A program made the position numbers and the translations under genes. Shown here in pieces: positions 1 to 14,500 of a stretch of DNA of 64,000 bases. The DNA comes from Trichinella spiralis (Eukaryota; Nematoda; Enoplea; Trichinellida; Trichinellidae), in NCBI GenBank assembly GCA_000181795.3, contig CM012954.1, forward strand, positions 15,423,203-15,487,202, read 5' to 3'. Positions within the stretch are counted from its first letter, which is position 1. Each line of letters starts with the position of its first letter. The notes under the pieces are model-generated. The model saw only the letters and a program-made list of their open reading frames with translations, was not told the origin of the DNA and searched no databases.

Positions 1-124
1 CGCATGGGCTTTGACAGATTTTATAGTCGAATGAAAGAGATAAAAAAAAGTGTTCGACAGTTTGTTCGTTCGAAAGCATGAATAAAAATTTTTGCAATTT
101 TTGTTAATTGCGTTAAAATTTATT

Positions 125-1288
125 TCACATCTGACGAACAAGTTGACTGTCAATACCAACAACTTTAATCCTCGGACGCCGCTCGGCCAGCCAAGTGAGC
201 GTGGATGGGGACAATTGATTACAGTATCTGACTTGCAAGTACTTCAGCATGAGACAGCGTTCCACGATGGTGGTCAGGCAGCGATCAGTAAATGCGCGCA
301 CACTGGAGACGTTCAACTGTCGCAGCTTGGTCAGACGCCGCAGTTGCAACAGTCCGGATTCGGTGATTGCGTTGCAGTTTTCCAAAGACACGTTTTCAAG
401 CTGGGTGCAACCGTGGCAGATCGCTTTCAACGCGTCGTCGGTTAGCCACTGGCGATTGCCGTTCAAGCACAAGCTGGACAACTGACTGAGCTGGGCCAGC
501 GGTTTGAAATTGCGAACCATGGATGCGAACGCCAGCGTCAAAGCTTGCAGCTGTGGACACGAGTTGACCAACACTTCGATGTCGTCGACCTGAATCGATG
601 GCCGTTCGAGGTGCAGTTCCACTAGCTGGTCGCAGTCGGTGGTCCAGCGCAGGTGGCGCAGTTTGGCGGTAAAATTACGTGACATGTCCAGCGAGCACAA
701 GTTCCTGGGCAACTGACCACAGAAGGCTTGTTCAGTGACTACCCAACAGCCGTAACAGCTGCCGCGCAAGCTGAACGTAGTCAGCAGTTGGTGGCTTTCG
801 AAAAACGATATCAGAGCCATGTCGACCGCTTGGACCGACGGACCACAGTGATCCAAGCGGCACCACTCTAGGCGGAACGTGACCAGCGAGGGCGGCAGCT
901 GTTGGATGCCGTTGAACGTGCTGAAGGAGCGGAAAATGTAGCCGCGTAAATCGAAACAGCGAAGATGCAAGCATGCGAATGCAATATCCAACAGCAAAGG
1001 CTTGGTCAGTTCGGCCGAAGCGATGAACCGAAATGCCCGGTGACCTGGGCGAGCCGACGAGCCGAGCACGTTGACCACTTGGTTACCGACCTGCCGGAGT
1101 ATGTACCTGAAACGGCGTGGGTCCAATCTGTCTTCCAAACGCAACTGCCTCACCTTCGGCCACATACGATTGCAGAACAAGAAACGCCAACGTCGACAAA
1201 CACGCATCCCTATTACCCATTCTTCCATGTGCATTTGTTGGAAAATATAACACAAAGCATCATCATCCAACAAATCTATGATGACCAT
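125..1288 (-). CDS. F-box / leucine-rich-repeat protein, single exon
   Basis: This is a 387-aa open frame with no intron. Its likely role is as the substrate-recognition subunit of an SCF (SKP1-cullin-F-box) ubiquitin ligase. Residues 1-45 look like an F-box: an opening IDLLDDDALCYIFQQM, then a VCRRWRFL stretch. From about residue 180 to the end there are irregular cysteine-containing LRRs of the FBXL type (for example CPQLQALTL, CTQLENVSLENC, CLMLKYLQVRYCNQLS). The frame is GC-richer than its surroundings. The start is the first ATG, and the stop is the TGA at 125-127. A possible AATAAA (minus strand) lies at 119-124, directly after the stop. The substrate cannot be inferred, and the nearest FBXL subfamily is not identified. 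The assignment to F-box/LRR is family knowledge plus visible motifs. Confidence 0.85.
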   Translation of the reverse strand: MVIIDLLDDDALCYIFQQMHMEEWVIGMRVCRRWRFLFCNRMWPKVRQLRLEDRLDPRRFRYILRQVGNQVVNVLGSSARPGHRAFRFIASAELTKPLLLDIAFACLHLRCFDLRGYIFRSFSTFNGIQQLPPSLVTFRLEWCRLDHCGPSVQAVDMALISFFESHQLLTTFSLRGSCYGCWVVTEQAFCGQLPRNLCSLDMSRNFTAKLRHLRWTTDCDQLVELHLERPSIQVDDIEVLVNSCPQLQALTLAFASMVRNFKPLAQLSQLSSLCLNGNRQWLTDDALKAICHGCTQLENVSLENCNAITESGLLQLRRLTKLRQLNVSSVRAFTDRCLTTIVERCLMLKYLQVRYCNQLSPSTLTWLAERRPRIKVVGIDSQLVRQM

Positions 1289-2268
1289 TTAGTTGGATCT
1301 GTTTTCTTCGAATTCTGGACTACTTTTCACTTGTTTTCTTCAATTTATTTATTAAAACCACAAACACACATGCATGTACTACGCACACAAAGCTGCACAG
1401 CTGCGTTCAAAACTCTGCATGCAGCGACACCACATCATCACTGACTGATCTATCACGTGATTACTTTTAATTCTTAAACTTCAAATTTCTCTAATACATC
1501 AACAATTATAATGATTCAAAAAATTTCCTTTTTGATAAAAATCAATATATACATATATATTTTTTTATTCATTTATTTAAATTTTACTTTAAAATAATAA
1601 AAGAACAAAACTTACCAATTAAAAGCTTTATTTTCGTTTATTGATAAATAACAGCGGAACAAACGCACATACACACATTTACACTGAGATTAACAGACAC
1701 AATGGACGTATAGAATGAATAGTTCACACACCAGTCAAAATACCAGTCGTATATATATATACATATATATAGAATGAATTTCCATTGAAATCTAAACTGA
1801 ACAGAAATAGTTAATTCAATCAATTCATCACAATATTCAAAATTAATTGATTTTCAATCATAATTAACAATATAGCAGTCGATTCAAATTATCACTGCGT
1901 TGAGTAACCATACTATTATTATTAGTAGTAGTAGTACTACCAATAATAATAAAACAATAAGAAAAGCACAGGGATGAAAATTTGCATGGTCGTTATGCAC
2001 TTTCCATTATTCAAATGCCGTTTGATGTCCTTGTAATAATAAACACACATTCGCTAAAAACACAGTTTAAAACTCAAACTCGATGCAACACACGCATACA
2101 CGCACACATACACAAATTCACATATACTATATTCATATATGTGTTTTATCATAAATTGGAAAGATTAACAATAACATTGTGCTAAGAGATCGTTATCTAA
2201 AAAGAGAGTTTAACAAAAAAAGCCTAATAAACAAACATCTGTCGATAAATAAGATTGAAAAAAGCTTG
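1289..2268. other. Intergenic spacer, AT-rich
   Basis: This spacer lies between the F-box gene and the SR-protein kinase gene. It holds AT microsatellite tracts near 1545-1565 and 1750-1772, and an ATT/AGT trinucleotide run near 1913-1945. I see no gene. The 5' end of the F-box transcript probably lies in its first part. Confidence 0.6.
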
Positions 2269-5711
<3,443 letters not shown>

Positions 5712-6742
5712 AACTGTATTTAAATAAACATTGAAAATGAAATTATCAATAAGTAATTCAACAGCTGAATATTAAAAGCATCACTGACATCAAAATAAAA
5801 CAATATGGAAAACATTAAATCTGAACTATCAAAAAATACAAAAGGAATATTATACAACTACTTAGTTTAATAAACCTAAGTTAATAAAACAATAAAATGC
5901 TAACAGTAACCATACTTTTCTTTTCTTCCTTTGATGCCATGACCTACTACGACCGAAACTAAATTTTCTTCTGCTGTTTTACTTACAAGTGACAAATACA
6001 GTATGAAAACTGCAGACTGGTAAAAGCGCGACAGAAAGTCAGGTTCAATTATTATAAAAAAAAGTTTTACAGTTAAAATATTCACGTAATATAAAGGATT
6101 ATTATTTGGATATATCCGTTTTATTTTAAAGTTATGAAATCAGTTATTACAGCATTCTTTTACATGGATTTTGTAATAAATATGTATCAGCAGAATAGAC
6201 AAAATTTTTCAGTTTGAGAATTTTTACCTGCTATGATTGGTCACTTTTTTGAGTTACCCTATTGGCTAAGATGTTTTTCATTGACACGTCAGCCGTTTCT
6301 AATTGCAACATAATAATTTGTCAAAAGATTATCTTCAAATCACATACTCATGAAAATCACAAACTGAGTAATCACATTCTTAATAATTAAAAATATTATG
6401 AAAATTACCGAAGTAAAAAAATACTTTTTCTTAATTTTTAATAACATAAAGTCATTAGCACCAACAGCGACCACTTTTCGCTTCAAGAAACAATTGATAC
6501 ATAATTTGATACACTATGCATTTCTTTTATCTTTTTAGTGCATTTCGCAAATGCCATTGTTATACATCATTTTTATATACTTCCTTTAATTATATTTTTC
6601 ATCATAATATGACTACATCACCCCCTTCTGAGCAGTATGGCATTTAAAGAATCTCAAAATTTAAATCGTATAGATTAAAGAATTGAAAAACGTCGTATTT
6701 TCAGAAATTTATTGAATTTATCAAATTTTTAACATTTTCATT
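5712..6742. other. Spacer, probable SRPK promoter region
   Basis: This is AT-rich sequence between SRPK and RPL22, both on the minus strand. Two CCAAT boxes in minus-strand orientation (plus-strand attgg) lie near 6237 and 6261. A TGACACGTCA sequence follows near 6281, about 0.5 kb upstream of the SRPK start. A 61-codon minus-strand frame at 5900-6085 has no recognisable homology and I do not call it. Confidence 0.35.
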
Positions 6743-7374
6743 TTATTCTTCATCGGTAGAATGACCAGATTCTTCTCCAGTAATCTGGAAATATCTTAAT
6801 TCATACGTGTCTTTCGAAATTGCTACCACTCTCAGCCAATCTCGAAGTGACTGCTTTTTCAAATACTTTTTTGTTAGATATTTTAAATATCTAAATGAAA
6901 ATAATCTAAGTACTTTAACAATGACAAAATACCGTGCAAACAAAAATAAAAACAAACAAATATGAACAACATTTTTAGCAATAACAACAATATTTACCTT
7001 TTACTAAACGGAATATCCGCTGTCAGACACATCTTTGTCTTCTGCAATTCTAATATGACGTTGTTGCCCAAATTACCAGTTTTCCCATTAACCTTTATAC
7101 GCTCACGGAGATAGCTTTCCTAAAATCCTTGCAAAATAACATTTTCAGTACGCGATTCTGTATAAATTACAAAATCTGCAGCATCCATTATTCCATCTTC
7201 AACAGGATGGCGACATTCAATAAAAAATTTGTTGATTAACTTCTTTTTTCGATGAACGTTCGCCGGTGGTGGCCCATGGTAACCCTTAGCCTAAGAACCA
7301 CAGGATGCCATCAGCACACAGAAACAAAAACTGCGACAAAATGAAATAAACACAAGACAAGAAACACTTACCAT
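6743..7374 (-). CDS. rpl-22: 60S ribosomal protein L22 (eL22)
   Basis: This is a structural component of the large cytosolic ribosomal subunit. There are four coding exons: 7372-7374 (only the ATG), 7171-7290, 6998-7119 and 6743-6890, giving 130 aa. Diagnostic stretches are [43 protein letters not shown] and [10 protein letters not shown], then YELRYFQI and an acidic tail ending STDEE. The junction of exons 2 and 3 was set by reading DAADF straight into ESYLRERIK. This uses a GTAATT donor at 7170-7165; the longer open frame past that donor is not used. The start codon stands alone immediately before a GTAAGT donor, an arrangement known in ribosomal-protein genes. A ttttag sequence 6 nt before the ATG could be a trans-splice acceptor. 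Confidence 0.95.
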
Positions 7375-7907
7375 TTCGTGCTAAAAGCCAGAAAATAAAT
7401 AAAAAGAAAAACTACAGATAGCTAAAAGAAAATCAAGCAAAATCGGTTACCGTACAGTAAGAAAACAGTTGCAACATGCTATACAATTAATTGGCAGAAG
7501 TTTATAAAATTATACACACTAAAAATAGTATACACAAGCACATGTAAATTTTAAAAAATATTGCGTAATGCGCAGAATTTTCTCTAATTTACTTTACTGT
7601 GCATGTTTTTTTCTCTTAACTATTCCTCGTAATTTTTATTTTACGTACAACCTGTCTGTGATAAAATTATATACACTAAATTCTTCTAAACACTAAATTA
7701 TTTACATTACATTACTCCTTAAAGAACTTTTGCAGCAAATTTTTATTCTTTACCAAAGTTAAATGTTTCCACGTCATGCAAGAGTTTTATTATTTATTGT
7801 CATATAATCATTAACCAAATAGCAGCTCAATGAAAATGTTACTGAACTGGCAATGATAAGCTTATAATTACAAAATTTGTAATTATGATTAGATAGTGAA
7901 AACGGAT
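7375..7907. other. Spacer between RPL22 and tRNA-Glu
   Basis: This is AT-rich sequence with no frame I recognise. It should hold the RPL22 promoter. A T-rich tract on the minus strand precedes the RPL22 ATG. Confidence 0.4.
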
Positions 7908-7979
7908 TTCCCATGCCGGGAATCGAACCCGGGCCTTGCGGGTGAAAGCCGCAAATCCTAACCACTAGACCACATGGGA
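7908..7979 (-). tRNA. tRNA-Glu (anticodon UUC)
   Basis: The minus strand folds as a full cloverleaf of 72 nt. The acceptor stem TCCCATG pairs with CATGGGA, followed by discriminator A. The D-arm is compatible with box A (TGGTCTAGTGG). The anticodon stem GCGG/CCGC encloses loop CTTTCAC with anticodon TTC. The T-arm carries box B (GGTTCGATTCC). There is no intron, and CCA is not encoded. A short T-run (gttttc) lies just 3' and can serve as a Pol III terminator. It is isolated between RPL22 and SOS. The family is certain from the stem complementarity and the box sequences. Confidence 0.97.
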
Positions 7980-8531
7980 TGTCGAGTGATAATCTTTCTA
8001 TGTAATTAATAAATGTGAACTACACATACAATTCCTGTTATGTTGCTTTTTATGGCCTTCATTTACATAACTAGTGATTCTAATTGTAATTTTGTTCTCT
8101 GCTGCTCATTTTAAAAATCAAGGGTCAGTTATCATTTCTTAACAACACTCTGCGAACATCTAATTCTGTGACTTTTTCCATGCCACATTTACTTATATGT
8201 TTGTTAATTTTTTTCAGTGGTTTTAAAATATTTTTTTAATATAGCAACATGTAAAAATATTGTTTGTAAGTATTGCCCTCATATAGTTAAGCAATTTTTG
8301 TTGCAAAAAATTATTAATTTGATATATAAATTAAAATATATTAATAAATTTATATAAATATTATTTGAATACGCATTAGCTGCAGATGAAACGTCTTGTT
8401 TATGAATCCTTTATACCGTATGATCTTTAACCTGAATTTCAAAATGAATTACGATATTATTTTTTCATTTCTTGTTTTTCATTTAATCGGCATTCTGCTT
8501 AAATGCCAATGTAAAATTTTGATGTGTAGTG
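7980..8531. other. Spacer upstream of SOS
   Basis: This is very AT-rich sequence with T-runs, and no coding potential is seen. It presumably contains the SOS promoter and 5' UTR. No clear core element could be picked out. Confidence 0.4.
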
Positions 8532-11500
8532 ATGGACGAGAATGAATCTCCGTCGCTGCACTCTAAACTTTCTCTTTTGCCCCAGAGCAGCTGGTTTGGC
8601 CTTTTTACCGAAGCACTTTACCGAATCACACAGGAGGTGAATCCTGGTTTTGGAATTCAACGCGAAGCTCTTGATCACGTTGAAAGTTTGATAATACGGC
8701 TGATGTATGATATTGCTGCTAAAAAGCCGTTCACTATCAGTGACGTTGAGCAGCATATTGAGAAAACTTTTCCGGCTCCCTTGAATGTTTGGGCAGTTAA
8801 AGAAGCACAAGATGTGCTTGGAAAAAGCAGCCGTCGTCACCGAGATCGTTCTGCTGTACTTCCTTTTCAAAGGATTCACCTCATGCTTAGGGTATGTTTT
8901 TTGTTTTTAATTTCATGGAATTTGGTTAAGTGAAAATATTGTTTTAGGAAAATTTGGGCTACAAAGTCGACACGCAGATTACGCTGTTTATTGTATCTAT
9001 TTTAGAATATATAGCTACTGATATTTTAAAAGTGAGAACTTTCTTCTTGTTTATTTATGTTTATTAATTATCAACTTTTAGTTGACGGGTAACTATGTGA
9101 AAAATATTCGCCATAGTGAAATAACGCTGCAAGATTTGAAAGTTGCCATGAGGGCAGACAATGTGAGATTTTTTTTTGTTTCACAATTGCATTTTTTAAT
9201 GAATAATTTATCAGGTTCTCATGGATTTGTTTTATCACGATTCTGAAGATATCCCCATAATTTCATTGAATGCAGACGATTTAGTTTCTAAAAAAGTTGG
9301 TTCTCTCAGTTATGAACAAACAGTAAAAGATCTTGTTCATAACGAAGCTCAGTTTTTGCGAGACGTGAATATGATAATCTTAGTTTTTCGAAGAGCTTTA
9401 TTCGAAGCAATAGGGGATCGTTCTGGAGAATTAGATGCTATATTTAGTAATATTTCTGAAATTCAAGAATTTACTAGTAAATTTCTTGGATTTTTGGAAG
9501 ACACGGTAGAAATGTGCAGAGAACCAGAAATACCGTTTGTTGGAAACTGTTTCTTAGAAATGGCTGAGGTGATTATTTTAAAATGAAAGAAACTTATAAT
9601 TGATTTTATTATAAGTTTTTATTGATTTCAGGGTGCTGAATTTGAGGTGTATGAAAAATATGTAAAAGATATTTTAAATCCGTCTTGCCTTAGGACATTG
9701 AATGTCGTGCTTCAGAAACCGACCACGATTGTGTATTTAAATGTAATTTTCTATTTTTTCTTTTTTTCTAATCAGTTTTGAAGAATATTAATGTTTGGTT
9801 TTTTGAAACGCAGTCTCAGGGAAATGGATTTCGACTTGCTGTGAAATATCTCTTGCCAAAATTATTGCTGGGTCCAGTTTTTCACTGCCTTAAATATTTT
9901 GAATACTTACCGGTAGGTTGATTTGGAAATTTTATTTAAAAAGTATATATGGTGACGTAAAAATTATTTTTCTAGGTGCTTATTAAGTTAAGTGCTTGTG
10001 AAAACGACAAGTATGATTTGGTTCAAACAGAAAGTTTGTTGATGCTGCTTAAAAGTCGATTGGAGCAAAAGTGCTCTTCATTGTTGAAGAAGAAGAAGAT
10101 GGCCAAGTAATTTTATTTTTTTTTGCACATAATGTTTATTATTTTGAATTGATTTTAGTCAGTTTGATCTGAGATTTATTCCCGGTGGATCTGGGAGATC
10201 CGCGCTAATGAAGCTTCAAGAATTGCAACGAAATGTTGATGGATGGGATTTGAAATCAGTTGGTTGCAGTTGTGTGGAATTCATTCTTGGTATGTTAATT
10301 GTATGCAGTTTTGCAAATTAAAATTTTCTTTCACGTTTTAAAATATTAATTTGCATTATTATTATCAGTGTGGAAATTTTTATCAAGTATGAATTGTTCT
10401 GCTTTAGTAGATTAGATGAAATTTCATTTTTATATATTTGAATAAGGAAGTGCGCTCACTCACTGTATATATAATGAATAATATTTCACGTGATGGACAT
10501 TTGGGGTTCAAATTGCAGTTAGATATCATTAAATTTGAATACAAATAAAAGTTTGATTTTTCTGATGAACACACAATTTAACATTCATTATTTTGTGCAT
10601 AAAAAAATTTTTTTGTCATTTTTGTATAGAAGGAAAATTAAGAAAGTGTGGCTTGTTCGGGCAGAAACTTGGCAACACTTTGCTCAGTGCCGCTGCAGGT
10701 AAATAATAACTGCAATAATGTTCAATTTTATATTGTTGTGTTTGATATATATTTTTTTCTCGTGTCGTTTGTGTTTATTTATTTATTTATTTTACTGTAG
10801 ATGCATCACGTAAAAATTTCAAAATAACAGACCGATATGTTTTTTTGTTCGACAGCATGATTGTTTTGTGCAAGTCGACGTTGCCAAGACGAAACGCGTC
10901 GTCGTCGTCGGCCGCCGCCCCGGAATTACGGTTGAAAGAGTTGTTTCTGATGCGCAAGGTCGAAGCGATCGATCACGACGATAACGATGGTCTGGATGGG
11001 TGTTGAAATTTTATTTTCTTTTTTCCAAGTCGACGTTACATTATTTATTATATAATTTTATATTCGTCGACGAGTGCTTTTTTCTTATTCTTCTTTTTCT
11101 TTGACTTTGAAAAAAAATTTTTTTAATTTAAATTTAAATTTTTCCCATTTCCAGAATTGAAGTACGCGTTTGAGATACGTCAGCGGGATAGTCAAAGTTC
11201 AATCGTGCTGCTGGCAGCCGATCCGGACGAAAAGTGCACCTGGCTGGCGGCGTTGTTGATGCTTCAGACGAGAAGCATGCTCGAACGGATGCTCGACTCG
11301 CATCTCGAAGCTGAACACAAGCGCATACCGTTACTTGTACCGTCGCCCGAGGAATATCGGTTAATTTAATAGTTTTATTCTTTTTCTTTCATTTGATTTA
11401 TTATTAGCATTAGTATTATTGTTGCTGTTTTAACAAGGAAATTTTTAAATTTTAGTTTTTCTGAACCGGATAGTGAAGATAATATTGTTTTAGAAGATTA

Positions 11501-14500
11501 CACGTCAAGTAGCGGTATTCCAGTTGTACGAGGCGCGACTTTGTTAAAATTAGTCGAACGCCTTACTTATCACATGTAAAATTTTCTTATTTCGCATATT
11601 GGTTTAATGATAATTTTGTTGATTATTATAAATATGATGTGTTTTTATTAATGTGGTTTTTTTTCAATATTTCTTTATTATTTTCAAACAGGTATGTTGA
11701 TCCAAAATTTGTGAGAACATTTTTGACAACATTTCGCTCTTTTTGCGCCCCATCAGAATTGTTGCAGCTGCTTATTGAACGTTTTGATATACCGGATCCG
11801 TCGGCCGGTACTATGGCAGCAGCTTTGCTATCTGAAACGGAAAATAAATCAAACATGGACGTGAGTGAATTTGACAGTCTGCTCAGGGAAAGTTTGAAAC
11901 GTTTGAGAAAAGAATACATTCAACCAGTGCGTATACGGTAAATTATTAAAATGTTGTTTTATTTTTTGGGGGAGGATTTTATCTGATTATTTATTTAAGC
12001 GTTTTGAATATTATTCGACAATGGATTGACCATCATTGGTATGATTTTGATCAAGATGCTGAATTGTTGGCCAATTTGAAACACTTTTTGAAACGCATTG
12101 AAACTGTCCACACTGTAGTGAAGTGGACACGTTCATTGCAAAATATTATTGATAGAAAAGTGAATTTATTTATCTATTTATATAAAGGAAATTTCTTTAT
12201 TTAATAATTTTTTTTCTTTTGATAGATGGAAACTTGTGAAGAATCGAAAGGATTCCAATTTGCATCAGATCCTCCACCTATTGAAATGCATTTGGCTATA
12301 ATTCCTGAAGAATACGATTTGATGACGGTGGGTTTTGTCATTAATTGTCACTTATGAATTATTATTATTATTATTATTACTGAATATTTTGTTTATTTTG
12401 AAGCTTCATCCGATTGAAATAGCTAGACAAATTACACTGCTCGAATTTGACCTGTACAGAGCGGTGAAGCCGATTGAATTGGTCGGTGCGGCTTGGACGA
12501 AAAAGGACAAAGACAAACGCAGTCCCCAACTTCTCAAACTTATTCAACATTCCACAAAGGTAAATCATTGTTATTTAATTTTTTTAATTGTAGAACAAAA
12601 AAAATTTTTCAAATATAGTCATAAAATCATAGCGCACAATTGGTCTGTTTATTTATTTATTTATTTGTAAAAGTGAGAAGATTGAGAAAATGAAGCGAAT
12701 TGTATGTGTATACAATTAGCAGTTTTGCAATTAGACCCAATTTTCCGCTGATCAGGATCATTAGCAGGGCAGAATTCCGCACCGCTAATGCATCCCTATT
12801 GAAATTGTTCACTTTTGTCCGGAGGCATATGGTGTAGTGATGTAGTTCACACTGACGTAATAGCACAGAAAAGCTTAATTTGTCATATTAAAATGAAATG
12901 CAATGCCCGGATGTATTTCAAAAAATAATGAGGAGAAATTAATAAATAAAAGATTTCTTATTAATATATTAGTGCAAGTGACGTGAATTAATTTTTCTAA
13001 ATGTGTATAGTTTTCAAAATGAGGAAATTGAAAAATGACACTTTTTTTTATAACGAATGTTCATTATGAGAGTGTTGATGATGTGGCAAATTGATAATAA
13101 TAAAGGGGAAATGTGTAGTAGTGTTCAGTTTTCCAAAAGAGAAAAAGAAATCAATTTTGGTATTCGGTTTTCTTTGTAATTAGAACAAGGTATAAAATAT
13201 TACACGCATGATGGATGTTGTGTGATTGAAGTTTGGTTTTTTAATGTGGAAATTGGATTTGAATTTCAGTTTACCTACTGGCTTGAAAAGTGCGTTGTCG
13301 AATGTGGAAATTTGAACGAACGTGTGGCGGTGATGAATCGTATATTGGAAATTATGTGCATATTTCAAGAATTGAACAATTTCACCGGTTTGATTGAAAT
13401 ATACGGCGTTCTTGAATCGTCGGCAATTCATCGTCTCTACCACACTTGGGAGGTATTATATTTAGTTGAATGGTAGCAGAAATTGGAAATTATTCGAGCA
13501 ATTTTTTTTCTTCTCTAGCGTCTTGATCCGAAATTGTTGAAAGTATTTGAAGAGGTGAAGCAGATTTTGTCCGATGCTCATCACAAGCTCATCCGTGAAC
13601 GTTTGCGTTCAATCAATCCACCCTGTGTTCCATTTTTTGGTAAATTGAATGAAAATTTGAAATTGAATAATAATAATAATAATAATTTTGTTTTTTTTCT
13701 CTTCTCTTTTCAGGCATGTATTTGACGAATATTATTTTTCTCGAAGAAGGCAATCCGATATTTTTGAAAATGCCCCTCTCCAGTCAAAGCAGTGAAGCCG
13801 ATTCGACCACTCACGATTGCGAGAAGCCGACGTTGATTAGCTTTGCAAAATGTCGCAAAATTGCCGACATCATCACTGAAATTCAAATGTATCAAAATCA
13901 GCCGTACTGTCTAATTTTGGAACCATCAATGCGGGTAAGTGTTGAAAAAGATGTTTTAAAAATGGACTGTATTTTACAAATTGATGTTCAAGTGTCAATT
14001 AATTAATTAGAAAAGGAAATTTATAATATGATGTGAGAAAAGAATATTTTATTTTGTTCATGAAAGGAACGAACTCTGCTAATTCATCTGTACAGTTATA
14101 TGTAACAAACAGTTTTTGATGAGCTTGTTCAAATTTTGCATCTGTAGTAAGCGAAGATGTGTTAGGAGGGGTTTTATGACATATGATAAAGCGTAGAGAG
14201 AAGAGGGAAAGGTATAACTGATTCATCAGACCATCCAAAATTCAGAATCAAAGCCCAAATCATCAGAAATCAGAATGTTTTTTTTTGAATTTATTGATTG
14301 GTTGGTTCGTTTCACAAGCAGCAGCAGCAGCAACTCTTATGAAATTGCAGTTGTTTAAAATGGTATTTTTCAGGAAAAAAATTAACGTAAAATTTTCGAC
14401 AATTTTGGTATTATTATTATTTGTCTTTTTTCTTTTGTTTTCTTATGAGAAAGAGAAAGCTTAAAACCAATTATTGAGCAGATTGATGTAAGCAATAAGC

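Noticed and set aside
5900-6085. 61-codon minus-strand frame between SRPK and RPL22
   Set aside because: No recognisable domain, no matching splice partners, and length expected by chance in this density of frames.
7774-7965. 63-codon frame over the tRNA
   Set aside because: It runs through the tRNA-Glu gene, whose cloverleaf and promoter boxes explain the sequence.
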